From contig OX438753.1 in NCBI GenBank assembly GCA_949316235.1, positions 19,338,801-19,402,800 of the forward strand: a DNA stretch of 64,000 nt. The letters run 5' to 3'. This DNA is from Oegoconia quadripuncta. Lineage: Eukaryota; Arthropoda; Insecta; Lepidoptera; Autostichidae. Below are positions 47,868-58,600 of the stretch, one piece after another. The notes beneath the pieces are model-generated. The model searched no databases, was not told the origin of the DNA, and saw only the letters and a program-made list of their open reading frames with translations. Within the stretch, counting starts at the first letter, position 1, and every line of letters begins with the position of its first letter. Both the position numbers and the translations under genes were made by a program.

Positions 47868-48604
47868 CCCTATCCAGGTAGAGTGGTGATACCACATACG
47901 TAGTAGCTATTAAGAATTAACCCTACATATTTATTATTGAATCGAATTAAAAAATTAAGAAAAAATACTGCGTATGCCGCAGATGGCGATCTAAAGAATA
48001 ACTAACATAAATAAATTTGACAGTGGGTGATCGTTATCATTTCATCTAAAGGCGTACACATTCCAACGTGACGAGCAAAAAAGTCTCACCTGTTTCCAAA
48101 TCTTACTAGGAAAAAATGGTATACTATAATGAAATAACTTAAATTACGAAGTTTCTATTCACCGTAAAAGGTGCATGTTTTTTGTCGACTACTGCCATAA
48201 ATATAAATTGATCATAAATTAGAAAACTAAATAAAAGAATAATGGAAAGGCAGTTTCATTGCTGACAATAAATTTAATTTTTTTCCATATTAAAAACATA
48301 CACCTGCTGTAATCGCTATGCTTACCATGAACAAGTTCAGACTTGTATCAGTTGTAGGTACACAAAAGCGCCAAAAGCCGAGGAGTTATCGTCCACTTGA
48401 TTTATGTGTGAACCTATTATTAGGTTAGATAAGGACAATTTTTTACTAGCCATTATAATTAGCAAACAAAGTTAACTGGCAAATCCGTCAATAACGACCC
48501 AATTAAAGCCGCCAATGAGACCGTGAAAGGGGGAACACACCGTGGTGACCTTTTTTTAGGGGGAGGGCCCGGGGCTGGTCCAGAACTCTCGAATACGTAC
48601 TACT

Positions 48605-48610
48605 TCCATT
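48605..48610 (+). repeat. Target-site duplication, right (TCCATT)
   Basis: Identical to 33602-33607. Confidence 0.93.
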
Positions 48611-48662
48611 TCTATTGATCTATGAAGTAGTAAGTATGAAGTTGTTTATAGGCACAACTCTT

Positions 48663-49000
48663 TAACCGCCTCCGTGGCTCAATGTAAACAATATTGGGTT
48701 TACGATTCGGTGGTCGCGGGTTCGATCCCCAGCGGGGTACATGTTTAAGTACTCGGTTTGGTTGGTGGTAGGGCCTTTTAAATGTCCGCCTGGCTATCTA
48801 CCACCATCTTATCTAAATCTGCCGTCAAGCAGCAAAGTTAATAGCATTGTTGTGTTCCGGTTGTCAGAGATAAGATAGCCAGTCCCCCAAATGTGTTGGG
48901 GTTTCCGGGTCAGTACGCTTCCACCTTCGACCTCATCTTCACTTAATATCAAATGTGATTGGGGTCAAGTACGAACCCGTTATGCATAAAAAAAAAACTC
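48663..49000 (+). repeat. SINE-A, full length
   Basis: Head TTTAACCGCCTCCGTGGCTC to tail GTTATGCATAAAAAAAAA, starting 52 bp beyond the Polinton target duplication. Confidence 0.85.
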
Positions 49001-49039
49001 TAATGCTGACATTTGAGACGACACTCAAATTATTTATTT

Positions 49040-49125
49040 ATACCGGTGAGGTTTTTTACCGTAAGGAAAAAACTAGGGCATATTAGGTAAGTGAAATAAA
49101 AGTTAATGGCATAGGTAGTTTTCAT
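49040..49125 (+). repeat. Repeat H, copy 2
   Basis: GTGAGGTTTTTTACCGTAAG, GGGCATATTAGGTAAGTGAA and TGGCATAGGTAGTTTT match 24245-24335. Confidence 0.5.
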
Positions 49126-49356
49126 AATAACATTTGGACATTTCGACATTTTTACTTTCTTGGACATTTTGTCATATACACATTCTAATTCGCATACATT
49201 TTAGCAATGACATTATTTGTTACCAAAACATTGTGGCCATTTCGTTTTATATGTTTTGACATTTGTACGTTTTGACACTCGTACTTTATGATCATTAAAC
49301 AATTCGTTCACTGGACATTTTGTCACGTTGACGAATCAGTCCCGGAATGGATTTGA

Positions 49357-49754
49357 TGTAAAAATGTGTAGCCATGACTCGAAATCGTTTCATTCATAAA
49401 AATTATGAGAATTGATAGAGAGACAACCGCCCTGAATAACTCTACTTCTTGGTCACAGGGAGTTCTTACAGGTTTCATCGATTCGAGCATTAACATTTAT
49501 TGCAGTCTCGGCTATAAAGAAAGTGCCTCCGCAACAGAAAGGAACGTTTAAGTTAGTTAACTCATAGTTAAACGTCGACAAAGGAAGCACATTTTCCTTC
49601 CCTGTGAAATAAAAATTAGTTCCGCGAATAGGTCAAGCCTTACAATAACTTCCTGTGATCAAGAAGTAGTTTTATTCAGAGCGTTTGGCTCTACATCAGA
49701 TCTCAAAATTTTTATGACTAAAATGATTTCGAGTCTTGGCTACACATTTTTACA
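49357..49754. mobile_element. MITE-4, about 400 bp with long TIRs
   Basis: Begins TGTAAAAATGTGTAGCCA and ends TGGCTACACATTTTTACA. The arms stay related for about 115 bp (TCGAAATCGTTTCATTCATA / TGACTAAAATGATTTCGAG, CTACTTCTTGGTCACAGG / CCTGTGATCAAGAAGTAG). No coding capacity. Confidence 0.7.
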
Positions 49755-50139
49755 TAAATGTTTGTGATGGTATTTAGCTTTGTAAATTATTTTATGCAAT
49801 AAAGAATAGGTATTTGTATTATATTGTTTGTTGTCTGGATGATATAGTTTTTGTCCCTCGGTTGTATTTAAATATACAATTTATGACACCAATGACGAAA
49901 GCACACGATTTTTCACCGTGCGAGTACCTATTACTGGAGTCAGTCACGGCGCATTTTAGGGAATCCCGATTACGATATCGGGACAACTTGTCCGGGACAC
50001 GCGACCGTGTTCTTACCTAAACTAGGTTACGGGACAAGAAACTCTGATTAAACTTTTCATAAATATGCGCTTGAAAGTTAAACTTAATAATTTACAGAAT
50101 AGATGGTATTAGGGGCGTTTTTACCCGACTGCCCTAGGA
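49755..50139. other. No recognisable feature
   Basis: A 68-residue + frame at 49814-50020 has no recognisable domain. Confidence 0.4.
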
Positions 50140-50450
50140 AGAAGGGTAATGGTTTTCTGGTGTATTTGTATCTATGTTACCTCGCGTAGCATAACCGGCT
50201 TGACCGATTGAAGTGCAAGGTGTCGTTATAATAAATAAATGATAAAATATATATCCTTGGACATGCACACAATGCCATAAATACATTTTTTTTGTAAATA
50301 AATACTTATTATAAATAAAAACATCCATAACTCGGGTACTCATGTCCGTATTCATCATACAAACATATGCCCGTAACGGGATTCGAACCCGCGACCTTTG
50401 GGTATAGTGGTCAGAGTTTCTAACCACTACACCACACAGGTCGTCAAATT
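50140..50450 (-). repeat. SINE-B, near full length
   Basis: Right end CGGGATTCGAACCCGCGACC then TAACCACTACACCACACAGG, the tRNA-like head in reverse. Left end holds the eroded tail (CATGCACACAATGCC). Confidence 0.75.
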
Positions 50451-50699
50451 CGTCGTCGTTATATTCGTCACGATCGCCACAGTCTCATATTATGTTAAAA
50501 AATCCAATATGGCGTCCACAAAATACAGAATATGTTGTCGGGATTTTTTGTTTTTCAAATATATTTTTAAATTATTATTAATTTTTAACTGACCATTACA
50601 CGTTTTTAAGTCCTAAGACTCTCCTATGAGATACCTACGAAGATTCTTATTACCTGTAGGAGTCTCGAAAGTGTGTTGGATTAACGTTTGCTGAATCAA

Positions 50700-51075
50700 T
50701 ATCATAGACGTATATTACAGCTCGTTCAAACAATCAAAATGACACCACTTCATTGGTGTTAAAACGAGAGTTTGGAACCAATGGGAACCATGGACTTATT
50801 ATTCAACTAGCTTTCCTCCCGCGACTTCGTCCGCGTGGAAGATTTTATCAAAATACAAACAACAAACTTTCATCCCCTATTTTATCCACTTGGGGGTAGA
50901 ATTTATCAAAATCCTTTCTTAGCGGATGCCTACGTCATAACATCTACCTGCATGCCAAATTTCAGCCCGATCCGTCCAGTGGTTTGGGCTGGGCGTTGAT
51001 AGATCACTATGACAGTCACCTTTGAGTTATATATATTTAGATGGGAACACACACCGACGTCACTTACCACAGAAA
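50700..51075. repeat. Repeat F, copy 2, interrupted by a Helitron-like insert
   Basis: CAATCAAAATGACACCACTT then CATTGGTGTTAAAACGAGAG matches 20150-20190. The repeat breaks at about 50806 and resumes at AACACACACCGACGTCACTT (about 51045). Confidence 0.5.
50807..51041 (-). mobile_element. Helitron-like insert in repeat F
   Basis: Left edge ACTAGCTTTCCTCCCGCGAC then TTCGTCCGCGTGGAA is the reverse of a CTAGT Helitron 3' end. A different subfamily from the 11414 copy over its 5' part (AAATTTCAGCCCGATCCG). Confidence 0.5.
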
Positions 51076-52639
51076 AGTAATTTTTTTCTTGCAGACTGAA
51101 AAAAAATTTCGTTGTACGCGGTCTTAGTGCGTGGTGGTTCTGGCCATTTATTCTCAGCAGTCCTATTAGTTCTCGAAGATTCTAAGAGATGGCGCTGTTT
51201 TATCTACTACGACAAGCGCGAAACAGATTTGTTCGCGCAACCATCTATAGCATATAAATTAATGATCAATATTAATATAATATACATAACAAACAACAAT
51301 TGTGAGTTATGTAGTTACTTATTTTTTCTTTGTTTCACTTTGGTGTTGTTGTTATACTTATTAGTTCTGTTGTGTTACGATATTTATTTTATATAATGCT
51401 AAGTATAACAATACATTCGTTGGTACGCTGTCGCTTTGGAGATGGGCGTTTATAGCCACACTACAGTTTCCAACTACAGTAGCTATCATCGCTATTTTGT
51501 ACTGTGTATATTTATTTCTGTATCCAATAAAATTATTCTTATTCTTAAAATAAAATCCGTAAAAATGCATACATTTTAAAATATACTTACTATCAAAATC
51601 TTTAATTTGATGCCCATATCGAGATATTTGAAAAATTCAGCCGTTTTGAGGCTACCATGATATAGGATTCAAACTTATATCACCCTCTTTACGTCGCGTA
51701 ATAAAAATACTTATCAGACTACCAAGGTTTGATAATGGAATGCGTAATCACTATGCCAGAAAATAGAGCTGTGTACTAAATGTCATGGTTGTAGATTTAA
51801 AATGGCTAAATTAAGTGACATAAGAAAATGCAGTATTTATAATAGATTTAGGTAATGATTACTACTAGTTGGAATAACAAATAAAGCAAAGAAAGTAACA
51901 ACATAAACAATAAGTGATCCTAATAATTATAACCTAAATTCTTTAAATATGCGGACACTTGTTAAACAGAAGAAAAAGTATGTGTCTCCGAAGTTGTTTT
52001 CCTGAAGACTAGTAAAGACCACGTACCAAGTAACCAAGAGGACGGTATGTTTCATGTGGTATGTAGGTGTTCAATACTTAGGTAAAATAGTCAAACTAGT
52101 GGTATTTCATATGAGTGCCCGTGCATCAGAGAATACGTTAAACAAGTCGGTTGTCTACAGGGCTTGAAACGCTGACAGTGTGGTTACTATTGTGAGAGCA
52201 GTCTGCACTGGGCTAGCATGGTAGGCAAAACATTCAGTCCTCGAGTCTTAATTTTGGAGACTTGAGAACAGCAACAATTTGAGTTGTAACAACTGCGGTC
52301 CAGTTCGAAAGGTAACGTATTTTTCTTTAGAAATTCAAATGACTACAATTTTGAATCTGACTGTACAAACCAACTGTTGTAAAGCTAAACATCTTAGAAA
52401 AGGCTTAACAGATTTTCATGGCGCTACAAAGCTTGCTCGAGTGCAAACGTGCAAAAAAGGCTTGAGCTATAAATATCACGCTCGGAGATTCGGTAAGCTG
52501 GAGATTTTTGAGCAATTGAGTCCTATTCAAACTTGCAGTCTTTTAGATGACTACAGTCTTGGAAGACTCGTCTCTTTTGCAACACTATTACGACCACAAA
52601 ATGTTATCAAACATCATTGCTTGAATACGATTCCGTTAT
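51076..52639. other. No supported gene
   Basis: Open frames at 51112-51396 and 52279-52641 have no domain I recognise, no clear splice context and ordinary intergenic composition. I could not assign the second, 120 residues, to any family. Otherwise nothing is recognised. Confidence 0.4.
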
Positions 52640-52862
52640 AAATGGAAAATTTAGAAAACCGAGAAAACAAGCGATTAAAACAAGACAGAACCGATTTTAA
52701 TAAAACATGTCGATGAACCACCATTAGACCTGCTTTCAAGTAAAATAAAACACATCCAAACCTATTCACCCGTTTAAGAGCTACGGAGCCACAGGCAAAC
52801 ACACACACACACACAGCGATGAAACTTATAACACCCCTCTTTTTGCGTCCGGGGTTAAAAAA
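52640..52862. repeat. Common lepidopteran repeat ending GGGGTTAAAAA
   Basis: ACCCGTTTAAGAGCTACGGA then GCCACAGGCAAACACACACA, TTATAACACCCCTCTTTTTG and CGTCCGGGGTTAAAAA form a terminus widely seen in lepidopteran genomes. Element class not certain. Confidence 0.45.
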
Positions 52863-53189
52863 TAGTAAGCTACATCATTAGGGTTCACATATGAATGCAT
52901 TTACTAACGTTGTTACGTAGTTCTGAATCCGGTCGTGTCACGAATGCTTGCCCATAAATCACTTCCGTTACTTTAGCTTGATGCTTGCAAGACAGTGGTG
53001 CCTGGTTAGAAGATATTCCACAATTAAGAGGGATTTTGAAGGGAATAGTGGATAATATTACAACAGCTGTTGATATTTAGTATGTATGAGCCTATGCTTT
53101 GTAAAGTTACGTTTCTATCTCCAATTTGTGTTTAAATTGGGAATTTTAATAAAAATATAATTGAAGTATTGACAAACATTTACAAACAC

Positions 53190-53460
53190 AAACATCTACA
53201 GATAAAAAATGCGTCTAGCCCATCTCCTCGAGGCGGCATAGTGCCCAACAGACAAGCGGCATTCCCGCGCTGAATAGTGAGACTTATTCTCTGAGCTAGG
53301 AAGCCGCCCGCTCTGCGGTCACCAGAAACCTCGATAAGACGCGCCGACAGGTCTTGGACCAGGCGTTTTGTCTCAGGGCCCCAGGGTCCCATCGTCTCGA
53401 CCCCAACCGGTACGAACACGTAACCTTCCTGTAGATCCTGGTACTTACGTGATTTTTTAA
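53190..53460 (-). pseudogene. Retroelement protein fragment
   Basis: Codes on the minus strand for GYVFVPVGVETMGPWGPETK then LVQDLSARLIEVSGDRRAGG and FLAQRISLTIQRGNAACLLG. I associate this with the C-terminal region of insect non-LTR polyproteins, from memory only. GC-rich against its surroundings, truncated at both sides. Confidence 0.45.
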
Positions 53461-53585
53461 ATAGGAAAACGAAGTATTTAGTCGATAGATTGAAAATGGA
53501 GCTGCAGAATAAATTATCAACCAGCCAAAAGGTAAATTTTTTCAAAAATATTGATTGCAATTATGCATTTTAAAATCAGTCAAGT

Positions 53586-53942
53586 ACATACAAGACGTCA
53601 CGACCATTATCCCAAATGGGGTGGTCAGAGATATCCCCAACATTAAAAGTTTAATGAAAATAGATTTAATTTCGCCATGTAAAAAGAATAGAACCAGCCC
53701 GTCTCTTCCCGTGGGTGTCGTAAAAGGCGACTATGGGATTTTGCACCAAAAAGTATCTATAGATTTGCACGGTTTAACGTCGATGGACTCACCTCCGTCA
53801 CGTGAGCGTTTCTGTATACTTCGAAAGGTGAATCGTGGATGTTGTATCAAGCATTAAATTTCACTGTTTGAAAAACCCAACGCTCATGTTTGGGTTATCT
53901 GTGACCACCCCATTTGGGCTAAGGGTTATGACGTTGTATGTA
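53586..53942. mobile_element. MITE-3, most complete copy
   Basis: Left end CATACAAGACGTCACGACC with CCAAATGGGGTGGTCAGAGA, and right end TCTGTGACCACCCCATTTGG with GTTATGACGTTGTATG, are inverted relatives. The interior matches copies at 8870, 12690, 22600 and 31430. A 100-residue frame across it is spurious. Confidence 0.65.
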
Positions 53943-54125
53943 ACTGTAGGATTACTTACCTACTTAATAATTATCTGTTTATAATGAGATACAGGTTGAT
54001 TTTACCTAGTTTAGGCAGAGATTACTAATAAGTTACTAAAGTAAGTTTAGGTGTCAGAGACTTCATAGGAGTTTGTAACAATTTAGTAATTCAATAAAGA
54101 GATTTATTATTATTATTGTTATTAT

Positions 54126-54215
54126 ATAAGATAGCCAGTCCCCCAAATAAATTGGGGTTCTAAATTTCGGCCTCATGTTTACTTGATATCGGGTGTGATT
54201 GAGGTCAAGTGCTAG
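54126..54215 (+). repeat. SINE-A, 3' fragment
   Basis: ATAAGATAGCCAGTCCCCCA through GGTGTGATTGAGGTCAAGTG, with an internal deletion. Confidence 0.65.
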
Positions 54216-54412
54216 ACACTATTGCACGTAGTAGTATAGTTGGATCTTTATCTGACAATAAATTTCAATTCCTATTGGCTAATAATATAATGCGTATCCA
54301 CCAATTTTCAAATTATTCTATGTGTTTTTCGAAACCGAAAACAATTGTGGGGTTTTTAGGGGGATTTGAATATTGTCCGAGGCTTTCGAAGCTTGCATAG
54401 GGTGAGTACGTT

Positions 54413-54744
54413 CAGTGTTGGGCGGGCGGGCGCGGCTGGCAGTCGATACCAAGCTCCTTTCTACGTGTAACGTAGAAATCTTTAGATACCGGAATGAAAT
54501 TTACGAACGCTATGCTAAGCTGACATGCGATTCACGCGTTCGTATACACGTGTTCCCAATTCAATAGAATGGAACAGGTAATGTTCAAATTATGGTACAA
54601 CGAAAGTCGCATCGGTTAATGTTATTATTTAAAACAACTATGTTTTCAGGAGTTTATCGAACTATGGAGGAAGGTTACGATAATGATGAGCCGTTCGTGT
54701 ACAGGCTTAATGATAACGGATTTGGACCAAGTCTTCTGGTTAAG
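54413..54744 (+). CDS. Candidate 5' end of an unidentified gene
   Basis: A GC-rich stretch (GGGCGGGCGGGCGCGGC) follows a TTCAGTG initiator-like motif at about 54410. Then comes a possible untranslated first exon ending at CAG|GTAATG (54577/54578). After a 72-bp intron ending TTTTCAG, a second exon runs from 54650 to the donor GTAAGT at 54745. It contains an ATG at 54664 in context ACTATGG, opening a 27-codon frame MEEGYDNDEPFVYRLNDNGF then GPSLLVK, which reaches the donor in phase 0. I do not recognise the protein. No second coding exon was found downstream, where repeats take over. A chance match of splice signals remains possible. Confidence 0.4.
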
Positions 54745-54787
54745 GTAAGTTATCATATTTACCTCTATAAGTGTATAAAACAATAAC

Positions 54788-54837
54788 GCGTCTGTATGTG
54801 CGCTATACTACGCGGGTTTAGCGCACAATACAGACGC
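54788..54837. repeat. GC-rich hairpin, about 18-bp stem
   Basis: GCGTCTGTATGTGCGCTA and TAGCGCACAATACAGACGC pair with one bulged base. Lies just after the donor at 54745. Confidence 0.7.
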
Positions 54838-54984
54838 GGTACGGTGATTGATACGATTTTCCCTACCATTTAGAGAATTTCCTTCGGAATGTTTATATGT
54901 AAAATACAGATACTATATCGATAGAAAGTAATTATCCCCGTGCGAATTAGTCTTAAATAAAAGTTTGTCATACTCACTTAAAAA

Positions 54985-55086
54985 AACCGCCTCCGTGGCT
55001 TAATGTAAACAATATAGAGTTTACGGATCGCGGGTTCGATCCCCAGCGGGGTAACTACATGTTTAGTACTCGGTTTGGTTGATGGT
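54985..55086 (+). repeat. SINE-A head fragment
   Basis: AAACCGCCTCCGTGGCTTAA, B box GGGTTCGATCCCC, and TACTCGGTTTGGTTGATGGT, then an abrupt change into the tandem-repeat block. Confidence 0.75.
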
Positions 55087-55099
55087 ACACGGAAAAAAA

Positions 55100-55690
55100 G
55101 GATGTCTTAACTAAAGACAATATCGTATTGGTCAAGAATATCGCTGTTTCATATATGGCGAAAACAATATTTTCTTGTTTTGAGTAAATTATTTTCTTGG
55201 TTTAATTCTTTATATAAGAAAACACACTCTTGAATCAAGATTTCCGTAGTTTCGGTTGAAGAACTTGCTGTTTTCTTGGTTAGAGAATAATAATGTGAAG
55301 CCAGTCCTAATCTTAATGAAGAAAGAGGCTTGTCTTTATTGAAGAATATGTTATTGGTCAAGAATATCGCTGTTTCATATATGGCGAAAACAATTATTGT
55401 CTTGGTTTCAGTAAAATATTGTTTCAGTTTATTGTCTTTATATAAGAAAAGACATTGTTGAATCAAGATTTCTCAATTCTTGTTGAAGAACGTGCTGTTT
55501 TCTTGGTTAGAGAATATACATGAGAAGTCTTTACAAGAAAGAGGCTTGTCTTAACTGAAGAATATTTTATTGAACAAGAATATCGCTGTTTCATATATGG
55601 CGAAAACAATTATTGTCTTGGTTTAAGTAAAACGTCTTGTCTTTATACAAGAATGTACTGTTTACTTAGTTAAAGAATAAGCCAATAAAG
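55100..55690 (+). repeat. Long-period repeats at the edge of the foldback block
   Basis: TCAAGAATATCGCTGTTTCA then TATATGGCGAAAACAAT occurs at about 55131, 55356 and, as ACAAGAATATCG, 55573, a period of about 220 bp. Shares TTTCATA and TTAACTGAAGAA-type words with the 85-bp array that follows. Confidence 0.75.
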
Positions 55691-55699
55691 AAAAATAGT

Positions 55700-57670
55700 A
55701 GTTTTAATTGAAGAATTTATAAATTTTTGGGTATTCTTAACTGGAGAGATATTTGTATTGATGAGAGAACTCAATTATTTCATACTGAGAAAACATGTTC
55801 TAGGGCGTAGCATCTACCATTCGTGATTGGAGAAATACTTGTATTGAAGCAAGCATTCTAATGTTTCATAGAGAGAACGCATCTTGTTGTGGGAAGTCTC
55901 TGCTATTCTTAACTGAAGAAGTATTTGTATTGAGGCAACACTCGAGTTTTTCATACTGAGAATAAATGTTATTAAGTGAAGCCTTTGGTATTCTTATCTA
56001 AAGAAGTATTTGTATTGAGGCCATACTCTTACTGTTTTATACTGAGAACAAATGTTCTTAGGTGAAGCATTTGGTATTCTTAATTGAAGAAGTACATGCA
56101 TTGAGGCAATACTCTAATGTTTCATACTGAGAACACATTTTCTTCTGTAAAGCCCCTGCTTTTCTTAACTGAAGAAGTATTTGTATGGAGGCAACACTCG
56201 AATGTTTCATACTGAGAAGATTATATTCTTAGGTGAAGCCTCTGCTATTCTTAACTGAAGAAGTAATTGTATTGAGGCAATACTCTAATGTTTCATACTG
56301 AGTACACATGTTCTTGTGTGAAGCCTCTGCTATTCTTAACTGAAGAAGTATTTTTATTGAGGCAACACTCGAATATTTCATACCGAGTACACATATTCTT
56401 GTGTGAAGCCTCTGCTATTCTTAACTGAAGAAGTATTTGTATTGAGGCAACACTCGAATATTTCATACTGAGTACACATGTTCTTGTGTGAAGCCTCTAC
56501 TATTCTTAACTGAAGAAGTATTTGTATTGAGGCAACACTCGAGTGTTTCACACTGAGAACACATGTTCTTGTGTGAAGCCTCTGCTATTCTTAACTGAAG
56601 AAGTAATTGTATTGAGGCAACACTTCGAGTGTTTCATACTGAGAACACATGTTCTTGTGTGAAGCCTCTGCTATTCTTAACTGAAGAAGTATTTGTATTG
56701 AGGCAACACTCGAGTGTTTCACACTGAGAACACATGTTCTTGTGTGAAGCCTCTGCTATTCTTAACTGAAGAAGTATTTGTATTGAGGCAACACTCGAGT
56801 GTTTCATACTGAGAACACATGTTCTTGTGTGAAGCCTCTGCTATTCTTAACTGAAGAAGTATTTGTATTGAGGCAACACTCGAATGTTTCATACTGAGTA
56901 CACATGTTCTTGTGTGAAGCCTCTGCTATTCTAACTGAAGAAGTATTTGTATTGAGGCAACACTCGAGTGTTTCACACTGAGAACACATGTTCTTGTGTG
57001 AAGCCTCTGCTATTCTTAACTGAAGAAGTATTTGTATTGAGGCAAAACTCGAGTGTTTCATACTGAGAACACATGTTCTTGTGTGAAGCCTCTGCTATTC
57101 TTAACTGAAGAAGTATTTGTATTGAGGCAACACTCGAATGTTTCATACTGAGTACACATGTTCTTGTGTGAAGCCTCTGCTATTCTTAACTGAAGAAGTA
57201 TTTGTATTGAGGCAACACTCGAGTGTTTCATACTGAGAACACATGTTCTTGTGTGAAGCCTCTGCTATTCTTAACTGAAGAAGTATTTGTATTGAGGCAA
57301 CACTCGAATGTTTCATACTGAGTACACATGTTCTTGTGTGAAGCCTCTGCTATTCTTAACTGAAGAAGTATTTGTATTGAGGCAACACTCGAGTGTTTCA
57401 CACTGAGAACACATGTTCTTGTGTGAAGCCTCTGCTATTCTTAACTGAAGAAGTATTTGTATTGAGGCAACACTCGAGTGTTTCATACTGAGAACACATG
57501 TTCTTGTTGGAAGCCTCTGCTATTCTTAACTGAAGAAGTATTTGTATTGAGGCAACACTCGAATGTTTCATACTGAGTACACATGTTCTTGTGAAGCCTC
57601 TGCTATTCTTAACTGAAGAAGTATTTGTATTGAGGCAATACTCCAATGTTTCATACTGAGAACACATGTT
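55700..57670 (+). repeat. 85-bp tandem array (left arm)
   Basis: About 20 copies. A typical unit reads GCAACACTCGAGTGTTTCAT, ACTGAGAACACATGTTCTTG, TGTGAAGCCTCTGCTATTCT and TAACTGAAGAAGTATTTGTA, then TTGAG. Landmarks at 56701, 56786 and 56871 give exactly 85 bp. Outer copies are more diverged than central ones. Frames of 85-89 residues on the minus strand are by-products of the repeat. Confidence 0.93.
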
Positions 57671-57830
57671 TAACTGATACTGTTAACTGTAGAGATGATT
57701 TTAATAATTTATGTTTTTCGTTAGATATGAATCTAATTAATACAAGTATCTATTCAACTAACAGCATACACTGTAAATAAGCATGTTTCAAATAATAATA
57801 CATTGAGTAGTTATTTAACATTAATACAAA
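57671..57830. other. Centre between the inverted arrays
   Basis: About 160 bp of AT-rich sequence without repeat units. It would form the loop of a hairpin made by the two arms. Confidence 0.7.
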
Positions 57831-58600
57831 TATCTTCTATTATAAAATGCAGAGGCTTCACGTAAACCATGTTTTCACAGTATGAAACATTCAATAATTT
57901 AACATCAATACAAACATCTCTTCAGTTACATTATGCAGAGGCTTCATATAAACCATGTATTCACAGTATGAAACATTCAATAACTTAACATCAATACAAA
58001 CAAATCTTCAGTTACATTATGCAGAGGCTTCATATAAACCATGTATTCACAGTATGAAACATTCAATAACTTAACATCAATACAAACAAATCTTCAGTTA
58101 CATTATGCAGAGGCTTCATATAAACCATGTATTCACAGTATGAAACATTCAATAACTTAACATCAATACAAACAAATCTTCAGTTACATTATGCAGAGGC
58201 TTCATATAAACCATGTTTTCACAGTATGAAACATTCAATAACTTAACATCAATACAAACAAATCTTCAGTTACATTATGCAGAGGCTTCATATAAACCAT
58301 GTATTCACAGTATGAAACATTCAATAACTTAACATCAATACAAACAAATCTTCAGTTACATTATGCAGAGGCTTCATATAAACCATGTTTTCACAGTATG
58401 AAACATTCAAGTAATTAACATCAATACAAACATCTCTTCAGTTACATTATGTAGAGGCTTCGCATAAACCATGTTTTCACAGTACAAAATATTCAGTTAT
58501 TTAACATCAATACAATCATATATTCAGTAACAATATGTAGGGGCTTTCCATATACCATGTTTTCACAGAACGAATCATTCTAGTATTTATCACAAATACA
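57831..58600 (-). repeat. 86-bp tandem array (right arm, inverted)
   Basis: About nine copies. A unit contains CTTCATATAAACCATGTATT, CACAGTATGAAACATTCAAT and AACATCAATACAAACA, then CTTCAGTTACATTATGCAGAGG. Its reverse complement aligns with the 85-bp unit of the left arm (CCTCTGC, TAACTGAAGA, TTGTATTGA, GAATGTTTCATACTG). Landmarks at 57942, 58028 and 58114 give 86 bp. Confidence 0.9.

Larger units (their letters stand above)
33608..48604. mobile_element. Complete Polinton/Maverick transposon, 14,997 bp
   Basis: Virus-like self-synthesising DNA transposon. It begins AGTAGTACGTATTCGAGAG and ends with the exact reverse complement, and both edges touch the 6-bp duplication TCCATT. Inverted repeats of 1,727 bp enclose a unique core of about 11.5 kb. 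All hallmark genes are on the minus strand: protein-primed DNA polymerase B, packaging ATPase, integrase, minor and major capsid proteins and adenovirus-type protease, plus several small accessory genes. The inverted repeats each carry an outward-to-inward spliced gene. None of the hallmark frames has a stop or frameshift. Known Polintons are 15-20 kb with the same gene set, 6-bp duplications and AG...CT ends. Intact genes and seemingly identical repeats point to recent insertion. Confidence 0.95.
46878..48604 (-). repeat. Polinton right terminal inverted repeat, 1,727 bp
   Basis: Reverse complement of 33608-35334, ending ACTACT directly before the target duplication. Confidence 0.93.

Noticed and set aside
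52279..52641. 120-residue open frame
   Set aside because: No recognised domain, no splice or promoter context. Could be chance in repeat-poor sequence, so not called as a gene.
53555..53857. 100-residue + frame
   Set aside because: Lies entirely in MITE-3 and starts in its inverted terminus.
56804..57667. Two minus-strand frames of 85-89 residues with internal repeats
   Set aside because: They are readings of the 85-bp tandem array. The unit is not a multiple of three, so no long repeat protein could persist.
55700..58600. CRISPR-like regular repeats
   Set aside because: Units are contiguous without unique spacers, vary in sequence, and the genome is eukaryotic.
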